Assembly: GCA_022842595.1 (NCBI GenBank)
Contig: JALHPF010000006.1
Coordinates: 114,790 to 178,789, forward strand
Direction of reading: 5' to 3'
Source: Rubrivivax sp.
GTDB lineage: Bacteria > Pseudomonadota > Gammaproteobacteria > Burkholderiales > Burkholderiaceae_C
Length of the DNA stretch: 64,000 nt
Position 1 is the stretch's first letter. Each line of letters starts with the position of its first letter. Positions 39,272 to 53,287 of the stretch are shown in pieces. Below the pieces are notes generated by a model. That model was not told where the DNA came from, did no database searches, and worked only from the letters and a program-made list of their open reading frames with translations. A program made the position numbers and the translations under genes.

Positions 39272-41461
39272 TCAGGTCGGCGCGGCCGCGAGCGCGGAGC
39301 GCACTTCGTCGACGCTGAGAATTTCGCTCAGAACCCGTGGCCTTGCGGCGCCAGGGGTGTAGAGCAGGTACACCGGGACACCATTGCGGCCGAAGCGGGC
39401 CAGTTCGGCGGTGATCGCCGGGTCGCGGCGCGTCCAGTCGGCGCGCAGCAGCAGCACGCGCCGGGCTTCGAAATCGGCTTTCACTTCGCTGTTGGCCAAT
39501 GTGGTGCGTTTGTTGAACTGGCAGGTCACGCACCAGGCAGCGGTGAAGTCGACGAACACCGGCCGGCCTTCGGCCTGCGCCTGGGCGACCCGTTCGCTGC
39601 TCCATGCCTGCCAATCGCCGCTGGCCGTGGCCTGCTGCGATGCAACGGCTTCCTGGCGCAGCGCCGGTGTGACCCAGAACAGCGCTGCGGCCAGCAGCAG
39701 CACGGCGGCCGTTCCGAAACCACCGCGCGCCTTCGGCCCGAGCTCGGGTGAACCCAATGCCCAGGCGGCAAAGGCCAGCGCCAGCAGCAGGGCCAGCAAG
39801 GCGGCCACGCCGTCGATGCCGGCCTGCTGGCCCAGCACCCATACCAGCCAGACGACGGTGGCGAACATCGGGAAGGCCATCAAGGTCTTGAAATGGGCCA
39901 TCCAGACACCGGGCCGCGGCAGCGCACGCGCCAGGGCCGGCCAGGCGCTGGCGGCCAGATAGGGCAGGGCCATGCCCAGGCCCAGCGCTGCGAACACCGC
40001 CAGCGCCTGGACAGCCGGCAGCGTGACCGCCAGCCCCAGCGAAGCGCCCATGAACGGCGCCGTGCAGGGCGAGGCAATGGCCACGGCGAGCACGCCTGTC
40101 AACGCCGAATCGACCAGCGGGTTGCGGGCGCGCGCCGCGGCCAGACTGCTGGGCAGTACCGAGCCGAACTCGAACACACCCGCGAGGTTCAGGCCGATCA
40201 GCGTGAACAGGGCGGCGAGCACCGCCACCACTGCCGGCGACTGCAGCTGGAAGCCCCAGCCCAGCTGTTCGCCACCGGCCCGCAAGGCCAGCAGCAGGGC
40301 GGCCAGGGCCACGAACGACAGCACCACCCCTGCGGTGTAGGCCAGGCCGCCAGCGAGCAGCTGCTTGCGGTCGCCGGCATGCGCGGCGAACCCCAGGACC
40401 TTCAGCGACAGCACCGGGAAGACGCAGGGCATCAGGTTCAGCAGCGCACCGCCGGCCAGGGCGAAGATCAAGGCCAGGCCCAGCCCGACCGGCGCCGGTG
40501 CATCGATGGGCGCTGAGTGGGTCACCGTGCCATCACCCAGGGCCGGCAGCGCCGCGGCGGCAGGCGAGGCGTTCAGTGCCGGCCAGGGCGTCGTCACCTG
40601 CACCATCGCCTGACCGCCGGTGGTCTGGCCGTCGGCCACGAAGACCGCAGGAATCTGTGCCGGCCCTTCGCTGCGTTGCGGGTCCAGCGGCACGCTGCCC
40701 GACCAGGTGTCACCCTGCCAGCTGCCGGGCACCTTGGCGGCGTTGTTGATGACACCCGTGGTTTCAGGAAAGAAGGCCAGGGCCTTGCCATGCCAGGCCG
40801 CGGGCAGGCCGGCTACGCGCAGCAGCAAGGCGCCGTCGCGCACTTCGGCGCTGGCCCGTGCATCGGGCAGCGCAACCGGCTGCGCGCGTTGTGCCGCTTC
40901 GAACAAGGCTGCTTGCGCGGCTGTGGCGGCCTGGACCGGCAACTGCAGGACGAAGTCGCCGCCCTCGGGAATGCAGACTTCCTTGCAGACCAGCCATTCG
41001 GCGCGCAGCTTGACTTCGAGAGTGTCGCCCTTGAAGGCGGCAGGCACGGTCACGGCCACCGGCAGCAGCAGGGTGTCTTCGTAACCGTAGTTCATCAGCG
41101 GGCCGATCGGCAGCCGCTTGGGCGTGGGCCATTGGATGCCTCCAGCCTGCACACCTTCGGGCAAGGTCCACTGCAGCGTGGTGGGCAGGCCCGAATCGCC
41201 GGGGTTTTTCCAGTAGGTGTGCCAGTGCGGCTGGTGTTCGATCTTCAGCCCCAGCCAGAGCGCCTTGCCCGCGGCCACGCCTTCCGGCGCATGGGCCACG
41301 AGTTCGGCGCGCACCTGCGGCGTTTGCACAACGGCCGAGACGGGCTCGTTCGAGGTCTGGGCGGAGGCGGCCAGGGACATCAGCGCGAGAGCCGCCGCGA
41401 CAGTGCGTCGGCACATGGCCGTTACGGAGGGGATCAGGGGCTGCGAAGCGGGCATGGGCAT
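39272..41461 (-). CDS. DsbD-like transmembrane thiol:disulfide reductase
   Basis: Carries electrons from cytosolic thioredoxin to the periplasm. From ATG 41461 it is 729 aa; 41455 and an internal ATG just before CRRTVAAALALMSLA (a signal peptide) are alternatives. The N-terminal periplasmic domain has the pair CKEVC; eight membrane helices include NLMPCVFPVLSLKVLGF and ASPCTAPFMGASLG with the two membrane cysteines. The C-terminal thioredoxin domain has AAWCVTCQFNK. The long N-terminal domain is of the ScsB-like type. First gene of a two-gene operon with the redoxin. Confidence 0.92.
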   Translation of the reverse strand: MPMPASQPLIPSVTAMCRRTVAAALALMSLAASAQTSNEPVSAVVQTPQVRAELVAHAPEGVAAGKALWLGLKIEHQPHWHTYWKNPGDSGLPTTLQWTLPEGVQAGGIQWPTPKRLPIGPLMNYGYEDTLLLPVAVTVPAAFKGDTLEVKLRAEWLVCKEVCIPEGGDFVLQLPVQAATAAQAALFEAAQRAQPVALPDARASAEVRDGALLLRVAGLPAAWHGKALAFFPETTGVINNAAKVPGSWQGDTWSGSVPLDPQRSEGPAQIPAVFVADGQTTGGQAMVQVTTPWPALNASPAAAALPALGDGTVTHSAPIDAPAPVGLGLALIFALAGGALLNLMPCVFPVLSLKVLGFAAHAGDRKQLLAGGLAYTAGVVLSFVALAALLLALRAGGEQLGWGFQLQSPAVVAVLAALFTLIGLNLAGVFEFGSVLPSSLAAARARNPLVDSALTGVLAVAIASPCTAPFMGASLGLAVTLPAVQALAVFAALGLGMALPYLAASAWPALARALPRPGVWMAHFKTLMAFPMFATVVWLVWVLGQQAGIDGVAALLALLLALAFAAWALGSPELGPKARGGFGTAAVLLLAAALFWVTPALRQEAVASQQATASGDWQAWSSERVAQAQAEGRPVFVDFTAAWCVTCQFNKRTTLANSEVKADFEARRVLLLRADWTRRDPAITAELARFGRNGVPVYLLYTPGAARPRVLSEILSVDEVRSALAAAPT

Positions 41462-41593
41462 GTTCGAGATCAAGGGGTGTCGCAGGTTCCAAGGGGCTCC
41501 GAAGAGGCTCCGCCAACGGTCGCGATGACAGCCTGGAGCTTACGAGCCGACTCCGCATGTTTCGCGAAGTTTCGGGCGCTTCGGGTTTCTTCG

Positions 41594-41599
41594 TATAAT
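41594..41599 (+). promoter_or_regulatory. -10 element of the ATP synthase operon
   Basis: Perfect TATAAT, 34 bases before the atpI ATG, within a locally AT-richer stretch. The -35 region (TTCGGG, 17-bp spacing) is a poor match. It is the only promoter-like element before the nine-gene operon. Confidence 0.7.
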
Positions 41600-41633
41600 T
41601 CCGAGGCTTTGCTGGTGTCGTTGAGGTTCTCAC

Positions 41634-42209
41634 ATGGCGAACGGCCAAGCGGTGCATGAGGTGAAAGGCGGGGTGAAAGACGTGAAACCGCCGAGGGGTC
41701 CAGGGACGGTGAGCCCGCGGATTCCGGGAACCGCCGTGCAACCGCTGGGCTGGGACGATGTGGACCGGCCCGACGACGAGGCAAGGCCGGCTCTCAAGGC
41801 ACTGACGCGAGAACAAGCGCAGGCCTTGCGTGCCCAGGACCCACCGGTCTCGCCCTGGCGCGTGATCGGCGTCCAGGTGGGAGTCGGGGTGGTGGTGGCG
41901 TTGTCGATCGCGCTCATCACCGGCAGGCAGGAGTGGGCGTGGTCGCTGCTTTACGGTGCGGCCACGGTGGTGGTGCCCGGGGCCTTGATGGCGCGTGGCA
42001 TGACCAGCCGTCTTTCCAGCAGGTCGCCCGGCACCAGTGCCGTCAGCTTCATGTTGTGGGAGATGGTCAAGATCGCGGTTTCGGTTGCCATGCTGTTGCT
42101 GGCGCCCAAGCTCGTGCAGCCCCTGAGCTGGCCAGCCTTGCTGGTGGGTCTGGTGCTGTGCATGAAGGTTTACTGGGTCGCGCTCTTGTGGCGCGGCCAA
42201 CGCAAATAA
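41634..42209 (+). CDS. atpI: ATP synthase protein I
   Basis: Small membrane protein that helps assemble the c-ring, encoded first in the atp operon as usual. Four hydrophobic helices run from residue 81 to the end (VIGVQVGVGVVVALSIALI; WSLLYGAATVVVPGALMARG; MLWEMVKIAVSVAMLLLAPKL; LLVGLVLCMKVYWVALL). At 191 aa it is longer than the common ~130 aa because of a ~75-residue charged, Pro-rich cytosolic extension at the N terminus. Confidence 0.9.
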   Translation: MANGQAVHEVKGGVKDVKPPRGPGTVSPRIPGTAVQPLGWDDVDRPDDEARPALKALTREQAQALRAQDPPVSPWRVIGVQVGVGVVVALSIALITGRQEWAWSLLYGAATVVVPGALMARGMTSRLSSRSPGTSAVSFMLWEMVKIAVSVAMLLLAPKLVQPLSWPALLVGLVLCMKVYWVALLWRGQRK

Positions 42210-42241
42210 GTCAAGAAATCTAAGACGGGACCCACAGCACC

Positions 42242-43442
<1,201 letters not shown>

Positions 43443-43448
43443 ATAGAC

Positions 43449-43530
43449 CACCCGAAGCGGCTTTCGCCGCTCCCCTCAAGGGGCGACGCCGACGGCCCGG
43501 CAAAGCCGGTTCCGTGGCGTCTGCTTGGCG
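43449..43530. repeat. Intergenic three-hairpin repeat (REP-like) between atpE and atpF
   Basis: About 82 bp with consecutive stems: AGCGGC/GCCGCT (43456-43461, 43466-43471), CCCC/GGGG around TCAA (43472-43483), and CCGGC/GCCGG (43497-43501, 43505-43509). The third is nested in GACGCC/GGCGTC (43485-43490, 43516-43521). The wording resembles a dispersed intergenic repeat I remember from Burkholderiales such as Comamonadaceae. Only one copy was noticed in this window. Confidence 0.65.
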
Positions 43531-43558
43531 AGAGTCCCTGTTTCAGCGAGGCTAGAAC

Positions 43559-44029
43559 GTGAGCATTAACGCAACACTGATCATCCAGATGATCGTGTTC
43601 CTGATCTTGGTCGGGTTCACGATGAAGTTTGTGTGGCCGCCGATCATCAAGGCGCTCGACGAGCGCGCCAGCAAGATCGCCGACGGCCTGAGCGCCGCCG
43701 ACAAGGCCAAGGCCGATCTGGCTGCCGCCAACCAGCGCGTCGAGCAGCAGCTGTCCGCTGCTCGCACCGACGCTGCCAAGCGCTTGGCCGATGCCGAGCG
43801 CCTGGGCCAGCAGATGATCGAGGAAGCCAAGGGCCGTGCGTCCGAAGAGGCTGCCAAGATCGTTGCCGCTGCCCGCGCCGAGGCCGAGCAGGAATCGGTC
43901 AAGGCCCGCGAGGCGCTGCGCGAGCAGGTCGCCGGTCTGGCCGTCAAGGGTGCCGAGCAGATCCTGAAGCGCGAAGTCAATGCCGGCGTCCACGCCGAGC
44001 TGTTGTCCCGCCTGAAGGCCGAGTTCTGA
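43559..44029 (+). CDS. atpF: ATP synthase Fo subunit b
   Basis: Peripheral stalk of the synthase. 156 aa from GTG 43559, with GAGG nine bases upstream. One N-terminal membrane helix ([19 protein letters not shown]) then a long Ala/Glu/Lys-rich coiled coil, as in E. coli subunit b. The 116-bp gap before it, filled by the repeat, is unusual inside this operon. Confidence 0.96.
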   Translation: MSINATLIIQMIVFLILVGFTMKFVWPPIIKALDERASKIADGLSAADKAKADLAAANQRVEQQLSAARTDAAKRLADAERLGQQMIEEAKGRASEEAAKIVAAARAEAEQESVKAREALREQVAGLAVKGAEQILKREVNAGVHAELLSRLKAEF

Positions 44030-44030
44030 C

Positions 44031-44579
44031 ATGGCCGAGATCGCGACCATCGCCCGGCCGTATGCCGAAGCGCTGTTCAAGAGCGTGGGCACGGACACGG
44101 CTCAAGGCGCCACGCTGAGCACTCAGCTGGCCGCCCTGGCCGGCCTGGCGCACAGCCCGGAGCTGCAGCAGTTCGCCGACAGCCCCAGGGTCAAGCCGGT
44201 GCAGGTGTTCGACGTGATCGCAGGTGTGGCCCTGAGCCAGAACCTGCAGCTCGACGCCAAGGTCGGCAACCTGTTGCGCGCCATCATCGACAACGGCCGC
44301 CTCACGGCCCTGCCCGAGATTGCCGCGCAGTTCCACGCCCTGGTCAACGCCAGCAGCGGTGTGTCCGACGCCGTGATCCAAAGCGCCTTCCCGATCGACG
44401 CAACCCAGCTCGCCGATGTCTCGGCCGCGCTCGAGCGCCGCTTCGGCCGCAAGCTGAATCCGCGGGTCGAGATCGACCCCGAACTCATCGGCGGCATCCG
44501 TGTCGTGGTGGGCGACGAGGTGCTGGACACCTCGGTGCGGGCCCGGCTTGAACAAATGAAGATGGCCCTGACAGCATGA
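44031..44579 (+). CDS. atpH: ATP synthase F1 subunit delta
   Basis: Joins F1 to the peripheral stalk. 182 aa, starting one base after the atpF stop. Typical opening [13 protein letters not shown] and closing [34 protein letters not shown]. Confidence 0.96.
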   Translation: MAEIATIARPYAEALFKSVGTDTAQGATLSTQLAALAGLAHSPELQQFADSPRVKPVQVFDVIAGVALSQNLQLDAKVGNLLRAIIDNGRLTALPEIAAQFHALVNASSGVSDAVIQSAFPIDATQLADVSAALERRFGRKLNPRVEIDPELIGGIRVVVGDEVLDTSVRARLEQMKMALTA

Positions 44580-44598
44580 GGTTTGCCTCTGGCAAACC
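44580..44598 (+). other. Hairpin between atpH and atpA
   Basis: Perfect 8-bp stem GGTTTGCC (44580-44587) with GGCAAACC (44591-44598), loop TCT, beginning at the last base of the atpH stop codon. No T-run. May set mRNA stability or the level of F1 genes relative to Fo genes; AGGAG for atpA lies downstream. Confidence 0.55.
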
Positions 44599-44622
44599 GG
44601 GCTTGATATCCAGGAGAACACC

Positions 44623-46176
<1,554 letters not shown>

Positions 46177-46188
46177 GGAGCACGGACC

Positions 46189-47073
46189 ATGGCGGTCGGC
46201 AAAGAGATTCGCGGCAAGATCAAATCGGTGGAGAACACCAAGAAGATCACCAAGGCCATGGAAATGGTCGCCGCATCAAAAATGCGCAAGGCGCAGGAAC
46301 GCATGCGCGCGGCGCGGCCTTACGCCGACAAGATCCGCAACATCACGGCGCACCTGTCCCAGGCCAACCCCGAGTACAAGAGCCCGTATATGCGCTCGGG
46401 CACCACAGCCAAGGCGGTGGGCTTCATCGTCGTCAGCACCGACAAGGGCCTGTGCGGTGGCCTGAACACCAACGTCCTGCGTGCCGTCACGGCCAGGATG
46501 AAGGAAGTCCAGACTGCCGGCAACGCCATCCAGGCGGTGGCCATCGGCAACAAGGGCTTCGGCTTCCTGAACCGCATCGGTGCCAACGTCGTCAGCCATG
46601 CCATCCAGCTGGGTGACGCGCCACAGCTCGAGAAGCTGATCGGCCCGGTCAAGGTGATGCTCGATGCCTTCGTCGCCGGCAAGCTGGACACCGTGTATGT
46701 CTGCTACACCAACTTCATCAACACGATGAAGCAGGAGCCTCAGGTCGAACAGCTGCTGCCGCTGTCTGCCGCCCGGCTGGAGCAGACCGAGGCCGAGAAG
46801 TCGCAGTACGGCTGGGACTACATCTACGAGCCCGACCCGGCCAGCGTCATCGACGAGCTGCTCACGCGCTACATCGAAGCGCTGGTGTACCAGGCCGTGG
46901 CCGAGAACATGGCCAGCGAGCAGAGCGCACGCATGGTGGCCATGAAGGCCGCCACCGACAACGCCGGCACGCTGATCGGCGAGCTGAAGCTGATCTACAA
47001 CAAGACCCGCCAGGCCGCGATCACCAAAGAGCTTTCTGAAATCGTCAGCGGTGCCGCTGCGATCGGTGGCTGA
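46189..47073 (+). CDS. atpG: ATP synthase F1 subunit gamma
   Basis: Central rotating shaft, 294 aa. N-terminal helix [31 protein letters not shown] and C-terminal [40 protein letters not shown] are the conserved coiled coil; [12 protein letters not shown] is the family core. Confidence 0.98.
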   Translation: MAVGKEIRGKIKSVENTKKITKAMEMVAASKMRKAQERMRAARPYADKIRNITAHLSQANPEYKSPYMRSGTTAKAVGFIVVSTDKGLCGGLNTNVLRAVTARMKEVQTAGNAIQAVAIGNKGFGFLNRIGANVVSHAIQLGDAPQLEKLIGPVKVMLDAFVAGKLDTVYVCYTNFINTMKQEPQVEQLLPLSAARLEQTEAEKSQYGWDYIYEPDPASVIDELLTRYIEALVYQAVAENMASEQSARMVAMKAATDNAGTLIGELKLIYNKTRQAAITKELSEIVSGAAAIGG

Positions 47074-48525
<1,452 letters not shown>

Positions 48526-48571
48526 GGCGGCAAGCCTCCTGCACCCGTCTTCTGAACCTTAGGAAATCCAC

Positions 48572-48988
48572 ATGGCCACACTGCACGTCGACGTCGTCAG
48601 CGCCGAAGAACTGATCTTCTCGGGCGAAGCCACCTTCGTGGCCCTGCCCGGCGAGAACGGCGAACTCGGGATCCTGCCGCGCCATACGCCGCTGATCACG
48701 CGCATCAAGCCCGGCGCGGTTCGCATCATGCGTGCCGACAACAAGGAAGAAGAATTCGTCTTCGTTGCCGGCGGCATCCTGGAAGTTCAGCCGGGCACCG
48801 TCACCGTGCTCGCCGACACGGCCATCCGCGGCCATGACCTGGACGAAGCCAAGGCCACCGAGGCCAAGAAAATGGCCGAGGAAGCCATGCGCAATGCCAA
48901 GAGCGACATCGACCTGGCGGCTGCGCAAGGCGAATTCGCGGCCATGGCGGCGCAGCTGGCAGCGATCCAGAAGCTGCGCAGAAAGTAA
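48572..48988 (+). CDS. atpC: ATP synthase F1 subunit epsilon
   Basis: Inhibitory rotor subunit, 138 aa. Beta-sandwich half ([39 protein letters not shown]) plus the C-terminal helical hairpin ([19 protein letters not shown]...), so the regulatory domain is retained. Last gene of the operon. Confidence 0.97.
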   Translation: MATLHVDVVSAEELIFSGEATFVALPGENGELGILPRHTPLITRIKPGAVRIMRADNKEEEFVFVAGGILEVQPGTVTVLADTAIRGHDLDEAKATEAKKMAEEAMRNAKSDIDLAAAQGEFAAMAAQLAAIQKLRRK

Positions 48989-49025
48989 CGGCGCCGGCTG
49001 GCCGAGAGCGGCCTGCCACCCCCCT

Positions 49026-49060
49026 GCGGCCCTGCCGGCATCTGCTGCCGGCAGGGCCGC
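49026..49060 (+). terminator. Long hairpin ending the ATP synthase operon
   Basis: Perfect 15-bp GC-rich stem: 49026-49040 pairs with 49046-49060 around loop TCTGC, 37 bp after the atpC stop. There is no T-run, so termination may need Rho, or the stem may protect the 3' end. Confidence 0.7.
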
Positions 49061-49149
49061 TGCGCTTGGGGCGCCGGTTGGATCTGGATACAGGCCAGCC
49101 CACACCAGCAATGAAACTCCGTGACTGTGATGTTCGTACAGGGAAGTTC

Positions 49150-50832
49150 ATGCTGAACCGAGCCAGGTGTCTGTTGTCCTGTGCCAGTCTGGTGCTCGCG
49201 GCGCAAGCCTGGGCTCAGACCGGCACACCCTTGATGTCCCGCGTCGACGCCGTGCGCCTGGCCGACCAGGCCAGCTTTGGCGCCACGGAAGGCTTGTTGA
49301 CGCAGATGCAGACCCAGGGCGCCGCGGCCTGGCTGCAGTCCCAGCTGGCACTGAACACGTCGCGCTACACACGCGGCGGCGGGCCTGAGGTGCACCAGAA
49401 CGTGCAGCCCACCTTCTTCTGCGACCGCGCGCCTTATGCCGGCCCCAACTGCTGGCGCGACTGGTTCTCGACCCAGCCACTGCTCTGGGACTTCTATCGC
49501 AATGCCCTCACGCAGCCCGACCAGCTGCGCCAGCGCGTGGCCTTCGCACTGCAGCAGATCGTCGTCGTCAGCGGGCTCGAGGTCAGCGGTACCTACGGCA
49601 TGCGCCGCCACTTCCAGGGCCTGCATGACCTGGCGTTGGGCAACTATCGCCAGGTGCTGCGCCATGTGGCGCTGTCGCCGGTGATGGGCGACTTCCTGAA
49701 CAACGCCAACAACGACAAGAGCGCCCCGAACGAGAACTTCGCGCGCGAGCTGCTGCAGTTGTTCAGCGTCGGTACCTGCCTGCTGAATGCCGACGGCACC
49801 CTGCAGGGCGGGGTCTGTGTTCCGACCTACGACAACGCCATGGTGCGCAATTACGCCCATGCCCTGACGGGTTGGACCTATCCCACGGGGGGCAGCGCCA
49901 GCTGGGGCTGTTGGCCGGCAGGTACCCAGTGCACCTTCTACGGAGGCGACATGCAGGCGGCGCCAGCCTTGCACGACGCCATTCAAAGGCCCCTGCTCGG
50001 CGGCGTCGTCAAGCCGGCCGGCAGCACTGCGCCGCAGGCGCTCGACCTGGTGCTGGACAGCCTCATCCAGCACCCGAACACGGCGCCTTTCATCAGCCGC
50101 CAGCTCATCCAGTTCCTGGTGACGAGCAACCCGAAGCCGGCGTATGTGCAGCGCGTCAGCCAGGCCTTCCGCACGGGCCAGTACACGACACGCGCGGCGC
50201 AGGTGGGCAGTGGCGTGCCGGGCGACCTGGCCGCCACCGTGGCCGCCATCCTGCTGGACTACGAGGCCCGCGCCATCCAGCGCCAGGTCTCGCCCAATGC
50301 CGGGCGGCTGCGCGACCCGGCGCTGTTCATGACCGGCGTGCTGCGCGGCCTGAACGGCAGCAGCGACGGCGAGGCCCTGTCTTGGTGGTAGGGCGAAGCG
50401 CTGCGGCAGCATGTGTTCCGCCCGCCGTCGGTCTTCAACTACTACCCACCCGACTACCCGGTGGCCGGCACCGAGCTGCAAGGGCCGGCCTTCGGGATCC
50501 ACAACGCCAACACCGCACTCACCCGCCTGAACTTCCTGGTCTACCTGCTCGACTGGGGCGGCAGTTCGCCCGACTCCAGCATCCCCGGCGCGCTGGGCAC
50601 ACGTGTGCGCACCGACGCCTTTCTGGCCGATGCGCCCGACCCCGCCCGGCTCGTCGACCGCATGGCGTTGCTGGTGCTGGGCGAACCGCTGTCAGCCTCG
50701 GTGCGCCAGGCGGTGATCACCGCGGTCACTGCCGAATCCCAGCAGAACAGCGGCAGCAGCTGGCCCGCACGCCGCGTGGCCATGGCCGCCTACCTGATCT
50801 ACGGTTCACCTCAGTACCAAGTGCAACGATGA
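49150..50832 (+). pseudogene. DUF1800 protein gene with one in-frame amber codon
   Basis: Starts at ATG 49150 (AGGGAAG upstream; signal peptide ending AAQAWAQ) and encodes a DUF1800-type protein. Segments include ADQASFGATEG, ALTQPDQLRQRVAFALQQI, NENFARELLQLFSVG and PFISRQLIQFLVTSNP. After SWW a TAG at 50389-50391 interrupts. The same frame continues GEALRQHVFRPPSVFNYYPPDYPV to 50832, where the stop overlaps the DUF1501 ATG by 4 bp. The tail carries the conserved family C terminus, so the 413-aa product from the first part is truncated. Sequencing error, recent mutation or readthrough are all possible. Confidence 0.8.
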
Positions 50833-52289
50833 GCCGCCGGAACCCAACCATGCCCCACTCGCCCATCCACAGCGCGGCCCGCCGCCACTTCCTGCAGCGC
50901 GCCGGCAGCCTGGCCTCGGCATTCGGCTTGGGCGGCGCCGCCCAGCTGGCCACGCTGAGCCCGGCTCACGCCGCCGACTACAAGGCGCTGGTCTGCGTCT
51001 TCCTGTACGGTGGCAACGATGGCCAGAACATGGTGGTGCCCACCGATGCCGCTCGCCACGCCCAGTACGCTGCGGCCCGGCCCGGCCTGGCCATTCCGCG
51101 CAGTGCCTTGCTGCCCCTGGGCAGCTCCGGCTACGGCCTGCACCCGGCGTTGGCGGCGCTGCAGCCAGCCTGGCAGCGGCAGGCCCTGGCGCCGCTGTTC
51201 AACGTCGGCCCGCTCTACGCTCCCATCACCAAGGCCGACTATCTGGCTGCGCCCGCCAATTCGCCGCTGCGCCCGGACAATCTGTTTTCGCATTCCGACC
51301 AGCAGACGCTCTGGGAAACCGCCAGCACCTCGGCACAGGCGCGCAGCGGCTGGGGCGGGCGCAGTGCGCAGGCGCTGGCCACCATCAACCCGGTGATCTC
51401 GCTGGGCGGTAACGGCCGCTTCGGCCAGTCCGACCAGCAGCCGCCCCTGGTGCTGCCGGCGCCGGGCGAGGTCTTTGGTGCCTACACGCTGCAGCCGGCT
51501 GATGCCAGCTGGGCACCCATGGCAGCGCGCAAGCAGGCGGTGGACGCGCTCTACGGCCAGGCCCTGCCGGGCGTGCTGGCGTCGGCCTACGCGCGGCAGC
51601 AGCGCGACGCATTCGTCGTGTCGCAGCGGCTGGGTGCGTTGGTCACGCGCCAGCCGCTCGCCGCTGGCAGCTCGGCGGCGCTGGACACGGCGTTCGCCCC
51701 GCTCATCGCCAACGGCCGCCTGACCACGCCGCTGGCCCGCCAGTTCTACCAGGTGGCCAAGCTCGTCGACGGCCGCGCCACGGTGCAAGGCGACCGCCAG
51801 ATCTTCTTCGTCCAGCTCGGCGGCTTCGACACCCATGCCAGCCAGGCGCTGGCCAGCGACCCGCTGGACGGCCAGCATGCGCGGCTGCTGCAGCAGCTGG
51901 GCGAAGCGCTCGCGGCATTCGACCGGGCGATGGTGGCCATCGGCATGGACCAGGCCGTCACCACCTTCACCCAGAGCGACTTCGGTCGCACGCTGGCGGG
52001 CAACAGCAGCCAGGGCACCGATCACGCCTGGGGCAACCACCAGCTGGTGATGGGCGGGGCAGTGCGTGGCGGCACCACCTATGGCCAGTTCCCGCAGCTG
52101 GTGCTGGGCGGGCCCGACGACGTGGGCGTGCACAGCTGGGAGCGCCACGGCCGCTGGATACCCACCAGCTCCGTCGACCAGTACGCGGCCACCTTGCTGG
52201 CCTGGTTCGGCGCCAGCGACGCGCAGCTCGACAGCGTGTTGCCCAACCTGCGCAACTTCGGCAGCGCGCGCAGTCTCGGCTTCGTCTGA
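50829..52289 (+). CDS. DUF1501 protein with Tat-type signal
   Basis: Exported 486-aa protein, usual partner of DUF1800 proteins. The N terminus has a twin-arginine signal AARRHFLQRAGSLASAFGLGG...AHA. Then KALVCVFLYGGNDGQNMVVPTD, VQLGGFDTHASQ and TFTQSDFGRTLAGNSSQGTDHAWGNHQLVMGGAVRGG are family motifs of an alkaline-phosphatase/sulfatase-like fold. The function of the DUF1800/DUF1501 pair is not established. ATG overlaps the preceding stop. Confidence 0.88.
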   Translation: MSRRNPTMPHSPIHSAARRHFLQRAGSLASAFGLGGAAQLATLSPAHAADYKALVCVFLYGGNDGQNMVVPTDAARHAQYAAARPGLAIPRSALLPLGSSGYGLHPALAALQPAWQRQALAPLFNVGPLYAPITKADYLAAPANSPLRPDNLFSHSDQQTLWETASTSAQARSGWGGRSAQALATINPVISLGGNGRFGQSDQQPPLVLPAPGEVFGAYTLQPADASWAPMAARKQAVDALYGQALPGVLASAYARQQRDAFVVSQRLGALVTRQPLAAGSSAALDTAFAPLIANGRLTTPLARQFYQVAKLVDGRATVQGDRQIFFVQLGGFDTHASQALASDPLDGQHARLLQQLGEALAAFDRAMVAIGMDQAVTTFTQSDFGRTLAGNSSQGTDHAWGNHQLVMGGAVRGGTTYGQFPQLVLGGPDDVGVHSWERHGRWIPTSSVDQYAATLLAWFGASDAQLDSVLPNLRNFGSARSLGFV

Positions 52290-52432
52290 ACAGCGCGGCA
52301 CAGGCACTGGCAACCTGCAGCAAGACGGCGGCGGCCGCGCGTCGGCCGCGGCAGTTGCCGGCCTCCATCCGCCGCCGACCCGCGCCGGGGCGTTAACCTA
52401 CGGTGCTGATCTGTCACCGCAGGGAGCGCGCG

Positions 52433-53242
52433 ATGAGCAACGGCAAGAGCAAGGGCACGAAAGACGGAGCAGGCAAGTCCGGCAAGGTCGGCAAGGCCGA
52501 ATACCTGGAGAAGCTGTCGGCCCTGGAGCTCGAGCTCAACAACGTGGCGCGCTGGCTGCAGCACACCGGCAAGCGCCTGATGGTGCTCGTCGAGGGTCGC
52601 GACACGGCGGGCAAGGGTGGCGTCATCAGTGCCATCGCCGGCAGCCTGAACCCGCGCACCACGCGCAGCGTGGCCCTGCCCAAGCCCACCGACCGCGAAA
52701 AGACGCAGTGGTACTTCCAGCGCTATGTGCAGCACCTGCCCGCGGCCGGCGAGATCGTGCTCTTCGACCGCAGCTGGTACAACCGCGCCGGTGTCGAGCG
52801 TGTGATGGGCTACTGCACCGAGGCCGAGACCAACGCTTTCCTGAAGGCCGCGCCGGTGTTCGAGCAGATGCTGGTCGACGACGGCATCCTGCTCTTCAAG
52901 TACTGGCTCACGGTCGACCAGGCGCAGCAGGAAGAGCGCATTGCCGAGCGCATGGCCGACCCGCTGAAGCGCTGGAAGCTGAGCCCCATCGACCTGCAGG
53001 CGCGCGAACGTTATGCCGACTACGGCCGCGCCCGCGACCACATGCTCAAGGTCACGCACACCCCTGCTGCACCCTGGCAGCTGGTCGACTTCAACGACCA
53101 GCGCCGTGGGCGGCTGACGCTCATCCGCCACCTGCTCGACGCGATTCCCGAACACCGCGTGCCCGAACAGCTGATCGAAGTGCCGCCGCTCGGGCATGAC
53201 CCGTTGACCGAAAGGCTGAAGACACCGTTCAAGCCGATCTAG
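52433..53242 (+). CDS. ppk2: Polyphosphate kinase 2
   Basis: P-loop kinase of 269 aa using polyphosphate to phosphorylate nucleotides. Walker A VEGRDTAGKGGVISAI, lid/Walker B LFDRSWYNRAGVERVMGYC and FKYWLTVDQAQQEERIAER are diagnostic. A Lys/Gly-rich 25-residue N-terminal tail comes first. ATG 52433 has AGGGAG upstream. Length suggests the single-domain class I (NDP-phosphorylating) type. Confidence 0.93.
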   Translation: MSNGKSKGTKDGAGKSGKVGKAEYLEKLSALELELNNVARWLQHTGKRLMVLVEGRDTAGKGGVISAIAGSLNPRTTRSVALPKPTDREKTQWYFQRYVQHLPAAGEIVLFDRSWYNRAGVERVMGYCTEAETNAFLKAAPVFEQMLVDDGILLFKYWLTVDQAQQEERIAERMADPLKRWKLSPIDLQARERYADYGRARDHMLKVTHTPAAPWQLVDFNDQRRGRLTLIRHLLDAIPEHRVPEQLIEVPPLGHDPLTERLKTPFKPI

Positions 53243-53287
53243 GCTGGGTATGGCATCCTTGGTCGCCCGTCTTGGAATGGACAGCCC

